Source: Ascocoryne sarcoides NRRL 50072 (taxonomy: Eukaryota > Ascomycota > Leotiomycetes > Helotiales > Gelatinodiscaceae). From it: 64,000 nt of DNA. Below, one piece after another: positions 33,314-43,974 of the stretch. A program made the translations under genes and the position numbers. The stretch's first letter is position 1; each line of letters starts with the position of its first letter. The DNA is taken from assembly GCA_000328965.1 (NCBI GenBank), contig KB205946.1, forward strand, positions 682,001 to 746,000, read 5' to 3'. The notes beneath the pieces were generated by a model. The model was not told where the DNA came from, searched no databases, and saw only the letters and a list, made by a program, of their open reading frames with translations.

Positions 33314-34145
33314 TGCCTGTAGCGTGGTTTGCCCTCGTCGCATGTGTCCGTATCCCGACATCGAGGGGCCGCCTTTCAGGCCCTTTCGTTTAGCTTTCTG
33401 CTAAGCCGCTTGTCGTGAATATGGCATGGTCGTATCGTATCGCTCACTCGCGGCCCACGGGACTTGAGGGTACGACGACCTAGTCCTGTATATGTAAGGT
33501 AAGGTGTCGTCGTCATTCCCCTTCCCATCGAAAAAAAAGTCCCCAAATTATACGTTGCTGCTCCTCCTCCACCTCTCCTCCACCTCTCCACCTCTCCACC
33601 TCCATCTACCTCGTCTCGTCTCGTCCCTCTCGCATCATCTATCCTCCATCATCTATCTCTCATTCTATCTATCCTCCATCATTTATCTCTCATTCTCTTC
33701 CACACCTATCTACACAACCTTCTTCGCTCAGCCACCCGCTATTCTCTCGCAACACGTCGCAGGTCCCCCCCGACCGTCATCACTCGTTCTCTGCTGCAGC
33801 CTTGATCTTTTTTGGGGCCACTCGAACTCCAAACTCCAAACGCCTTCTCCTCCCCGAGCTCGACGATTGCGCGAGCTGGTAAACTTGATTCACGGCGAGA
33901 CACGACACTCGCACCTGATTCGATCCGACTGGGCGCCGTCGACACGGAATATAAATCCAGATACCAACCTCCGACAATTACCAGCACGGATCCACTGATA
34001 GACCAGCCTCCCCCCTCGATCGGTTTCACGACGATAGGATCAACCACCATCGTCATTCGAATCACCCCGGCCGCAACTGAGATATACCTGAGATTCGCAC
34101 GCAATCTTAAAAAGTAATCTCGCATCTCGGCCAGCTCTTCCCACC

Positions 34146-35713
34146 ATGTCTACAAATCATCAATATCCCTCGGTCCCAGACCAGGGTCGAGAGCGCGCCA
34201 AATCCAGCTTCAGTTTCCATTCGAATCATTCTCGCAAGAGCAGCGGCAGCGTGACCAAGATCGATCTCCACGAGACGCATTCGGAGAAGGAAAAGAGACG
34301 TTTGACGTCCAAAGCAGATCCCTCCATGGCACTTTCTGAGGCCGAACCATGTTAGTACCGTCTTATCGGATGCGCCTCCGGGCATCGCTCTTGCAGATGG
34401 AGCTAACGGTTTACTCTAGCTATGGTCGCTCGTGGTGAAAAATCACAACTGTCATCCATTCGAGCGATCCAACATAGAGACGCTCAAGGCAATCCAATTG
34501 GTAGGTCCTCGTGATATGCTCGCATCTTTGCCACAACAACAACAACTGCTAATCTTCTGGTGCCTAACAGCGGACCCTGATCGATCGAATCCGACACGAA
34601 GCCGATGGGAGAGACCTCTGGATACGATACGTTCTTTTGAGGCAGCCATTGATGGCAGTTATTCACGTAAATCTTACATTCGGCGCGGTTAGACTTCTAT
34701 CTTTTGCAGTTTGAATGGCCCTCGTGCTGACAGTTTGATTACAGACTCGGATGGACCGACTAGTGTGAATCGCAGGAGTAGCTATTACCAAGGTACGCTA
34801 AATTTTCGTACGACGCATACAATCTGGGTATAGCTTCATGTTTGGAAGGCTATCTTGAGACGCTCGAGTTTCTCGTTGCGCCGTCACGATAATTTTCCAA
34901 AACCCGTTTTCGGCACCGCTCAAAGTTCCGCCGGCCAGTGTGGCACTTGCTCAGCTCTTGGCTGTTTCCCACTAGTCCTTTTTGATCCTTAGAGTTTACG
35001 CTATTTGATTCATTTTATTTTCACCCGGCACGCTGCTGACAAACCGCGCAGGAAATCAAGACGAGAGGCCGCGATACGCACAGAATGGATATTCGGGACG
35101 GAGTCAACCCTATCGAGCTGAGGGCTATTCGCAGGATGGGAGACCCAACAACATGACCAGGCCAGATAGCTACTATCAGCCTGTCGAGGGTGGTGCAGGG
35201 CCCAGTAACGGATACTATCCCAACAGAGCACGCTATCCCCGAACGGCCTCCGAGCCGCATTTTGGCAACGCCCAAGGCGTTTACCCCGTTTCTGGAAACC
35301 AGCAGTCGTACGAGACTGTGACTACAGCCTCCGGGTCTGGGAATTCGGGAGAACCAGTCGGGTATGCGACCGATCCAAGTAGCGAGAACAGTTCCTTGGA
35401 CCGTGTTGCGCCGTTGCCGGTAAGGGAGCCTGGAGAAGCTTATGGTTTCACGGGATTTGGAGGGAATCCACAGATAGCCCCTCTACCAGCGCAGTATAGT
35501 CCGAGTGATTCTCCAGCACCGCAGCAACAAGGGAATGGGTATCAATATCAAAACCAAGGACCACCGCAGGTTCCAAGAAAAGAAATTTTCAACAGGGTAC
35601 CCATCAAGCTTGGAGCGTCGAGCGGAAACACCGGTCCACCGGTGGAGAGCAAGCAACCTGGTGCAGCAGAGAAGCGCAAGTCGTGGTTTGGAAAACGATT
35701 TAGCCGATCGTAG
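34146..35713 (+). CDS. DUF2406 domain protein
   Basis: Five exons, 34146-34350, 34420-34500, 34571-34666, 34745-34792 and 35052-35713, encode 363 residues. The N-terminal 40 residues are Ser/Lys-rich. The conserved block (about 55-125) contains 'SKADPSMALSEAEPS', 'SQLSSIRAIQHRDAQGNPI' and 'DPDRSNPTRSRWERPLDTI' followed by 'RSFEAAI'. These are the signature phrases of the fungal DUF2406 family, to which yeast YMR295C and YGR273C belong. The remaining 230 residues are disordered, rich in G, P, Y, Q and S, and end with a basic 'KRKSWFGKRFSRS' tail that could bind membrane or 14-3-3 proteins. The molecular role of the family is unknown. The exon joins all preserve frame; the disordered tail is a single exon. 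Confidence 0.85.
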
Positions 35714-36150
35714 TGCAGGCACTGAGATATAATGGGTAGGCAGGGCTGGATGGGGCCGACTGTCCTAAAGAAGATATTACGACGTTAATGAGGCGATCGG
35801 CAGACCCTTGGATCAAGGCCTGGGCTGGGGAAATGGATCTGATCTGGATTGTTTGAATATATGGCGCATATGGATCTTATTACCCACGAGATTGCCGGAT
35901 CTCGAGCCTCTCGGAGCGGACAGAGGCGGAAGCGTTAAAATCTGGTACATACTACTATCCCCTACCAATAATAACTTGTAATTTTGGCATTTGTGCCTTT
36001 CGTGTGTAGAGAGCTATGAGACCCTGAAATTTCAAGTTCTATAGAGGCATCATTTTTAACATGCTGCTGGACTAATTACCAAAGCCTTCTTCATTACCTT
36101 TGAACTCCTCGGCACCGGCGAAAATACACATATGGGAGTGCGTCACATGC
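35714..36150. other. Convergent 3' flanks (DUF2406 / VMA21)
   Basis: The 437 bases lie between two facing genes. No coding signal seen. Confidence 0.6.
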
Positions 36151-36628
36151 CTATAACACCTTTGGTTTCTTCTTCTCCTTTTCTGCCGCTTCCATCGCCT
36201 CAGTCTGATCTTCATTGAAAGCAACGAGTATATAGCCGATCAATACCACGTTTGCCATGATGGCGGCTGTTGCTCCTGCATAAGTCGAGTTGCCTGATTC
36301 AGGATTAATCTCATGTCCAAGCGTTTTCTCAAAATCAGAGGATGACGAACCTCCAAATATCGTATTGAGCGTTAGAAAATAAGACCCGATAGGACCGACA
36401 ACCATAGCCAGAGTGAACCCCAAGAGCTTGTATATCACATGGCTATAGCGAAATTCCAAGTATCAGCAACGCGATCAATTGATTCATGTGACGTGAAGCC
36501 GGGGAGTTGTGCCATGCTCACGCTGGGACAGCAGGTGCTATATCACTCTTTCCTTCGGCCGGGGTGAAGTCTGTGTCGTCCTTCTCGAGGATCGACTTTT
36601 CCGTTGAGATTATCCTCCTGCTGGCCAT
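36151..36628 (-). CDS. VMA21: V-ATPase assembly factor Vma21
   Basis: ER integral membrane chaperone for assembly of the V0 sector of the vacuolar H+-ATPase. Minus-strand exons 36628-36522 and 36442-36151 give 132 residues. The acidic N-terminus is followed by two membrane spans, 'LLGFTLAMVVGPIGSYFL' and 'AAIMANVVLIGYILVAF'. Between them lies a loop longer than in yeast ('FGGSSSSDFEKTLGHE'). The C-terminus 'KEKKKPKVL' has Lys at -3 and -5, a KxKxx-type ER-retrieval signal, in place of the yeast KKED. The intron falls just before 'HVIYKLL', the start of the first span. The gene is divergent from the Fun30-like gene. Confidence 0.9.
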
Positions 36629-37178
36629 TGTGGCGGCTATTGACGAGTGGTATATAGTATTGTGGATTGTGTTTGGATTTGCTTTGCAAGTGAAGGTGGA
36701 CGAGAATGCTTGGACGAGGCTGTCTGTCTCGCACAATACGAAGGGAGGCGGCGGCGTATGTAACGGCGAGGCTGGTGACATCGCAACCACTTCGTGCTAA
36801 GTGAAATCCAGGCACGCGCAGCGCGACTAGCGTGAACTTTCGACAATGGGTTTCTGTCAATGACATCTTCTCAAAATACCAACCCAAGTATCTATCTGGC
36901 ACCGACCCTTTTTTTTGCCTACAACCATTCGCAGCTTCTCTTGGCATCTTCTCACGATATTTACAGAGACCACTTGGTCGGTTTCAGGAAACGATTGCGG
37001 CCTTTGAAAGCGGGAAAAAGGATTTTGTGAAGGCATCGGCGCGCTTTTCTGCACAGCCGCACCTTAACACTAGGAACCTGCATAGCGACTCTTCTCTCCC
37101 ACCATCCTCCTCCGCTACTCGAGTCACTACTTTATTCTTCTCAGTTTTCGATACTCGGACATACCACGGTCTTTCGCG
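36629..37178. promoter_or_regulatory. Divergent promoter region, VMA21 / FUN30
   Basis: The 550 bases lie between two start codons. The stretch from about 37090 is CT-rich and would be the leader of the remodeller gene. No specific site is claimed. Confidence 0.5.
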
Positions 37179-40100
37179 ATGGCGTCCGGTTATGGAGAGG
37201 GAAAGGGGGTTGCCTCCCTGGTTCCCGACTCCCCCGCGGTGAAGAGACAGAAGACACCTTCTGGATACAATTCCACCTCGACTTCAGCACACAACACGGC
37301 TTACAATTCTGACAATGACGACGGCGATGATCTGCTCGCTGACTTCAACTATGTTCCAGATACTCCTACTCAAAGGATCCTCTACGAAACCCAACCTACA
37401 CAAGTTATTGATCGAGCTACAGGCACATTCTTCCCCTCTAATGCCGGCCACCCTCCAACACCACCTTCAGTCGTGCAAGTCCCTGCCTCGTCGCCTCTTG
37501 GAGGGAAGGATTCAATTGTGCCGCCGCCTGTCTTCAATGCCGCGCCCAAACTAATCCAGGATGCCGTCAAACCGCCTCGCAACTTGGCTATGAGTATGGC
37601 CCCCGCTGGCACTCTGTATCGACCCCCTCATGGTATTGTCACAAAGCCTCTACTCAAAGAAATCATCAAAATCGATGACGGCGAGAGCGAGAATCGACCT
37701 ATATCTACACTTAGCAGTTCAGATGACGAGGATACTCTGGCCAGCGCAAATATCAGACCAACCACATTCTCTACTTCTACCTCGACCTCGAATTCCTTTA
37801 ATAGCAGCTCGACGTTTCAAAGTGTTATTGCTAATGCACGATATCAAGGCCCTTCGAGGTTAGGCAACGCGCAAGTTAGAAAGCCTCAACCCCGGCCGGA
37901 ACGAGCCATGCCCATTGAAGACATATCGGTGGTCGATCTCGATGCAGAACTTAGGGGGAGGGTGACGAGGCTCAGAATGGTGTTTCCACGTATCTCGGTC
38001 TTAATGGCTAAGGATCTCATTATGCAGCATAAAGGGAGTGTCGACGATGCGGTATTGTATCTATCCTCCAAGGACGAGCCGGCGGCTCCTACTCCTATAA
38101 TCACCATTGATGATGACGACGAGGTCTCTCGCCCGGCAAAAGAGGAGCCCCAGATGAAGCGGACTCTCAATGCACCTATCCAATCTTTGAGAGACAAGTA
38201 TTCATCAACACAAGCTCTGGCTCGACCTTCACCAGTTGCACCTAAACCAAAGAAGAGGCTGGTTCAAGGCCGTAGAAACCCGGAACCCGCTTCCTCCCCA
38301 TTGAAACCGCAATCTCCTGTCCACAACAAGTACGACGACTTTGATGACGAGACCGATTCAGGACTTGGCTCGGGTGCAGAAGAGGAAGACCCCGAACTAG
38401 AAGGCCGTCTTTTGAAATTCCTTAACACCTGCAAGGTCGAAGATCTTGTGGAACTCACGAGTATTGCTAAGGATGCTGCTGAAGTTATGCTTGCTGCTCG
38501 TCCATTCAAGAGCATTAATGTAGCCCGTACTGTCGAAAACAAGCCTTTGAAGAGTGGCAAGAAGAGCAACAAGGCTCCTATTGGCGATAAGATCGTCACG
38601 ACAGCCATAGAGATGTTCCAGGGATATGAGGCCATCGACAAGCTTGTGGCGGAGTGTGGGCAATTGGGTAAGCCGCTTGGGGAGGAAATGGCCAAGTGGG
38701 GGTTTGATGTATTTGGTGCTCAAAAGGAAGGCGAATTAGAGATGACTTCATTGGAGGAAGATACCGACACCGCATCTCAACGTGATTCTGGCATCGGATC
38801 CCCTAGCAGTGCAGACGCTGGCGATGACGATGTCAAGATTGTGGCAGTAAAGAGAGTCAGAGGGATTCAATTCTTGAAGAAGCCCGAGATGATGGCTGAG
38901 GATTGCGTGCTAAAGGACTACCAGGTCGTGGGGTTGAATTGGCTGGCACTTATGTATAGGCATAAGTTGAGTGGAATTTTGGCCGATGAGATGGGTCTCG
39001 GGAAGACGTGTCAAGTTATTGCATTCATCACTCATCTCGTGGAGACTGGCAACAACGGTCCTCACTTGGTTGTCTGCCCCGGATCTACACTTGAGAACTG
39101 GCTACGAGAGTTCCAGAAGTTCTCGCCACAGCTGATGGTTGAGCCCTACCACGGACCACAGAAGGATCGGCCAGAGATGGCGGACAATATATTGGCAAAC
39201 AGAGACCGGATCAACGTTGTGGTTACGACATATGATATGGCTGCGAAGAAAGAGGACAACAAGTTCATGAGACGCTTCAAGCCTGATGTAAGATATAGTC
39301 CAACTAGTTTTTCCTCTCTTTTATTTGGACGATTACTAATATTAGACTAGGTCTGTGTCTATGATGAGGGTCATATGCTGAAGAATGTTGCCTCTCAGAG
39401 ATATCAAGGACTCATTAAGATCCCGGCAAATTTCCGGCTCCTCTTGACCGGAACTCCACTACAGAACAACCTTCAGGAATTAGCTGCGCTTTTGGCCTTT
39501 ATTCTCCCAGATGTCTTTAGAGATCTCGAAGATGATCTGAGACTCATCTTCAAGACTAAGGCAACTACACAGGATGCGGACCATGCAGCTCTTCTCTCCG
39601 CTCAACGAATTGGCCGGGCACGGTCCATGCTTACCCCCTTCGTACTGCGCCGGAAGAAGGCCCAGGTCTTGAAGCACTTGCCAGCTAAAACATGTCGAGT
39701 CCAGTATTCAGCCCTTCACAAATCCCAGAAGGTGATATACAATGGCCATCTTGACCAAGCACGTGAAAGAGCTCGTGTCAGAGTCGAAGGTGGCAAGGTG
39801 CCCAAATCTGATGAGAATAACCCTTTGATGCAGCTCCGGAAAGCAGCTATTCACCCGTTACTATTCCGCCGACACTTCAATGACGAGATGATAGAGAAGA
39901 TGGTAGATATTCTGCGTAAGAAGGAACCAATCAATTTTCCTTCTAACGCGAAGCGTCAACATCTCGTAGACGAAATGCGGAATGGATCTGACTTCTGGTT
40001 ACATCAGTGGTGTCGAGACTACCCGTGTATTGCCAAGTTTGACATTCCTGACTTGGCGTGGATGGACTCTGGCAAGGTGGATTCCATGATCAAGCTTGTT

Positions 40101-40805
40101 AAGCAGTACAAGGAGAATGGCGACCGTGTTCTTATATTCTCACAGTTCTCCCTTGTTCTCGATATTTTGGAGGCCGTCCTAAATTCTTCGTTGATTGCCT
40201 TCACTCGCATCGACGGTAGCACTAAAATCGAGGAGCGTCAATCCCTCATCGACACTTTCCGAGATGACGACTCTATCACGGCATTCCTCCTTACGACCAA
40301 GGCTGGAGGAACCGGTATCAACTTGATGTACGCTAACAAAGTGATTATTTTCGACGGTAGCTTCAACCCACAAGACGATCGCCAAGCTGAAAACCGAGCT
40401 CACAGAGTCGGCCAAACACGAGAGGTTGAAGTGGTTCGACTTGTTACCAAGGGCACGGTCGAAGAGCAGATTTTTGCTCTCGGTCAGAGCAAGCTTACCC
40501 TCGATGGACGTGTTGCTGGCGATGAGGATTCTGGAAAGGCCGACGAAGCAGGTGAAAAGGCCGTTTCAAGGATGCTGCTCGAGGGGACTAGCATATCTAC
40601 GGATGATGACACCACGACTCCTACTCCGGAAGACGAGGAGCCAAAACCAGAGGAGGTGGAGGCTAAAGCCCCGGCGAAGAGCCCCGAGAAGAAACTTCCG
40701 CAGCGGAGGAAGAAGGCTTCTCTCATTGATCGGGTAGCTACGCAGAGCTCGCGACCAAAGCGAAAGGCGGCGCATATGTCGAAGGTGGATGATGATGCTG
40801 AGTAG
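37179..40805 (+). CDS. FUN30: Fun30-type SNF2 chromatin remodeller with CUE domain
   Basis: ATP-driven nucleosome remodeller of the Fun30/Fft/SMARCAD1 class, active in heterochromatin and in DNA-end resection. Two exons, 37179-39287 and 39351-40805, encode 1187 residues. An acidic/Ser-rich N-terminus (1-255) is followed by a CUE-like ubiquitin-binding helix bundle, 'LRMVFPRISVLMAKDLIM' (about 264-300). The SNF2 half starts near 570: motif I 'DEMGLGKTCQ' (about 601-610), motif II 'DEGH' (about 708, the Fun30-class variant of DEAH), 'LLTGTPLQNN', then the helicase C half with 'TTKAGGTGINL' and arginine-finger 'AENRAHRVGQT' (about 1050). The tail is acidic, then basic. The intron lies just before motif II. 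The gene appears intact. Confidence 0.95.
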
Positions 40806-41823
40806 ATGGTTTGGTGTTAGATGTCGTTTCTGTCTGGATTTGCGGATATTAACGTGGTGGATGGATGGATGGATGGACGGTATAGGTATTTAATTGGAGT
40901 GGAGGTAGACGTGGACGTGGAAGGGGTGAAGAGTACATACGCGTTGGTGATGGCATGCATGAATTACGATATGAATGAGGATATGGGCTTGATCGATTGA
41001 CTGCATTAGATGTGTAGACGAAGTGGGGTGGGGGCGGGGGGTTGAAGAGGACACTGGAGAGGACCAACCACCTAACTAACCAACCAACTGAGGATGGATG
41101 GATGGATGGATGGATAGTTAGACCTCTCGTGTCTTTTTCTCTGGTGCTGGTACCTATTTAGAATATTATGCTTTGATTGATTGATTGATAGATAGATAGA
41201 TAGATAGACGGGGGTGCATGTGCATAGATAGCATAGGATGGTTTCTGTATAAGAGCCCTCCTTTTTTCTTCTCCCTGATTGATTGATTAATTGATGGATT
41301 GATGGATTGATTGAGAGATGCATAAAAACGTACATAAAATAAAGCAAACAAACAAGCGTGTAGCTCTTTTCCTCTACTTATTTACTTTGAATGACCATGT
41401 ATAGCCAATGAAAATGAAAATCAAAATTCGCCCAGCAAAGAAGTTGGAGATATGATGGGTTTCTCGTTACTTACTTACTTTGTATTTATGTGTGTACATA
41501 TATGTAAATTATAAGAATTCACAACTCAGATACCTTCCTTCCTTCCTCTACATACATACATACATAGCTCTCTCTCTCTAATGAATAACTCTGGGTATCA
41601 AATTTCCTTTCTTTTTGCATTTCTTTTGGTTTCTATAAGCTAGGTAGGTAGGTAGGTGGCTGGCTCGCTTTGTGAATAAGCAACAACAACAATAACAACA
41701 ACAACCAGGCTCTCTATATGCAAGCGAGGACAGGTACCGTGATCACTAGCCCTAGCTATCATCCTCGTCTATCTACCACCCCCTCTTCTCCCCTTCCCCC
41801 AAGGAAGCACTCTACGAAGCACC
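40806..41823. repeat. Microsatellite-rich convergent spacer
   Basis: About 1 kb between facing genes. It holds (GGAT)n at 40859-40877 and 41092-41114, GATT then GATA repeats at 41173-41208, further GATT repeats around 41274-41312, CCTT and CATA runs near 41540-41565, TAGG near 41643, and an AAC array near 41680-41705. No protein gene is visible. Confidence 0.8.
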
Positions 41824-43728
41824 CTACGCAGCAGGCCCATCTCCCACCATCTTCTCCCCCTCCCCAACCACCTTCCCCTCCCGATAAGCAACCTGCACCC
41901 CCTCCTTAGCAGCCGCAAGTCTCTTCTGCACCTCCGGCACGATATCCGTGAGATCGACGAGCACGCCGTCCTTCTCCGGGTGCCCCTTCGGCAGGCCCAT
42001 CTCCTTGATCTTGACCTGGCCTTGGGCCATCTCCTCCTCGCCGATGACGATGGCGAGGGGGATGCCGTCTTGCTCGGCGGCTTTGAATTGCGCGGGGAGT
42101 TTGGGCTTCTGTTTTAGGGAGAATTCGGCCTGGGGGGGTTAGGAGGGGGGTCTTGGTTTATTTGAGGGTGGAGGAGGGGGAGGGGGGCTTACCTTGATTC
42201 CTGCTCTCCTTAATGTAGTACATATTGAGATTCTCTCATCTACGAGACCCGTGAAGCCCTTGCCGCCGAATGCCATGACGAAAACATCCGTTTCGTTGGC
42301 GCGGACCAGGCCTCGGTTTTCGGCTTCCCGCTTGGCTTTTTCGATGGCGAAGATTCTTTCGAGGCCGAAGGATATGCCCACGCAGGGGATTTGGTTCTTG
42401 CCGGAGAACATGCCGACGAGGTTGTCGTATCGACCTCCGGCCGCGACACTGCCGACACCGACGCTGGGATCTGATGATCGGTCCTCGTCTGCGTCTGCTG
42501 ATTTGCCGCCAGAACGCTTTTTGGAAGGCTTGGGGGCTTCGGCCGTGGTTGGAGATGAGGATGCCAAAGTGACTGGTGCGGAACCTTCGGTGACAATCTC
42601 GTAGATGACACCGGTGTAGTAGTCTAATCCACGTGCTAGGCTTAAGTCGAATGAGACATTCTTGAGAACTTGGTAACTCTCCAGATACCTGAACAGTAGT
42701 GCCATATCTTCACATCCCGCCTTCATGGAGGGATTTGCCATGAGGACCTCATCTGCTTGCAATTTGTTGAGAAGATCGGATTGCCCTTTCTGGTTGACAT
42801 ATCCGCCAATCTTGTCTGCCACATCTTCTGGTAGTCCCTTCTCCACCGTCATTTCTTTGCGGACTTCCTCCCATGGTAACTTGTCCAATTTGTCCACAGC
42901 AGATGAGATAGTTCGAATCTTATCCGTTGGCACGCCACAGACTTCGAAAATCCCATCCAAGATTTTGCGGTGGTTGATCTTGATCGTGTATTTTCCTGTC
43001 CAGCCCAGTCTATCGAAGACCTCACTTGCTACACTCAGAATCTCCGCATCGGGGAGCATTGGGTCGTAGATGCCGGCAATATCGATATCACACTGGTAGA
43101 ACTCCCTCATTCGGCCCTTGGTCATTGCTGGTTGATCTCGTCGCCAGACCTTACCGATGACGAACCGCCGCATGCTTTGTATATCTCGGTTCATGGCCAG
43201 AAATCTTGCAAAGGGAACCGTCATGTCATATCGCAGTGAACACAGTTCTCCTCCCTGGTCCGCGAGATCATAGATGAGTTTGCTATCCTCTCCATATTTG
43301 CCAGTGAGAATCTCTTTCAGTTCAAAATCGGGGGTGTCAATTGTGACTCCTCCAAAGCTTTTGAACACATCGCTGATCTTGGTTTTGATCTCCTCTCGGA
43401 GGATCATCTCTGGTCCATAGTCTAAATATAGCATGAGTATATCGCATTTGGAGGGGCATGGTGGGGGGGCAGACATACAGTCCTTGGTCCCCTTGGGGGT
43501 CTTCAGCTCAATTTTCTTTTCTTTCCCCATATCTTCGTCTTCGTCGCGGCGGCGCACAGTAGTTGAGAAGTTTCGATTCCTCCAGAACGGGGCCCGCAAT
43601 GGTTTTAATCGTGGTGGTCCAGGAAGGCGCAGTGATCCTGCGGTTTGTGGCTGACGAGATAATATAAGAAAACGTGCTATTTGTGGTAGTTGTGCAGAGC
43701 CTCGAATCGTGACTTGGATAGTCCTCAT
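41824..43728 (-). CDS. HTS1: Histidyl-tRNA synthetase, cytosolic and mitochondrial
   Basis: Charges tRNA-His. Minus-strand exons 43728-43479, 43421-42193 and 42129-41824 encode 594 residues. The N-terminal 65 residues are Arg-rich, have no acidic residue before residue 62, and end with 'FRNFSTTV'-like presequence character ('WRNRNFSTTVRRR'). A second in-frame Met follows at about 67 ('MGKEKKIELKTPKGTKDY'), the usual cytosolic start. The class II core shows 'GKVWRRDQPAMTKGRMREFY' (motif 2), the histidine-binding 'LARGLDYYTG' and 'AAGGRYDNLVGMF'. Between these last two lies a 40-residue Ser/Lys-rich insert. The C-terminal anticodon-binding domain is split by the last intron ('RAGIK' to 'AEFSLKQKPKLP'). 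The gene is divergent from VPS33. Confidence 0.96.
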
Positions 43729-43974
43729 GAACAGAAGATTTTGGCGGGGTAAATCGTGTAGGGCTCTGGATGGGATGGTCCAATTCTACGAGTTCTGAGT
43801 CATTGGTGGGAGGAAGTTGTTGATCTGACAAGGCTGAAAGATTATTTTTTTGGCCTTCTCGGTCTTCTCGGTTTAGCGACGTCTCGATGTCTCGCAATTG
43901 GTCCGTCCGGACTAGAGATCAATCCACATGATCTGGCGGCTACCATCTGCCATCCCTCCCCTCTAGATATCGCC
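43729..43974. promoter_or_regulatory. Compact bidirectional promoter, HTS1 / VPS33
   Basis: Only 246 bases separate the upstream HTS1 start and the VPS33 start, so both promoters and leaders overlap or abut. A long HTS1 leader is unlikely from the outer start, which fits heterogeneous transcription starts giving the two HisRS forms. Confidence 0.6.

Larger units (their letters stand above)
29671..34145. other. 4.5 kb low-complexity intergenic region
   Basis: The longest spacer in the window. It contains a 15-base tandem array (30563-30666), a G/T-rich GGAT-like stretch (30930-31340), a 14-base palindrome GCTAGC repeat (31457-31470) followed by 'gacgacca' motifs, an AAAATC array (32633-32656) and a long CT-rich tract (33141-33313). 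Open frames such as 30936-31409 are translations of the repeats. The last kilobase is CT-rich and likely holds the promoter and a long leader of the DUF2406 gene. Confidence 0.6.

Noticed and set aside
33012..33404. 130-codon and 109-codon overlapping frames of Ser/Pro/His/Leu
   Set aside because: Both are readings of the CTCAC pyrimidine tract; being open in two frames at once is expected for such a repeat.
41173..41312. GATT/GATA repeats as a possible CRISPR-like or satellite array
   Set aside because: Plain tetranucleotide microsatellites without spacers.
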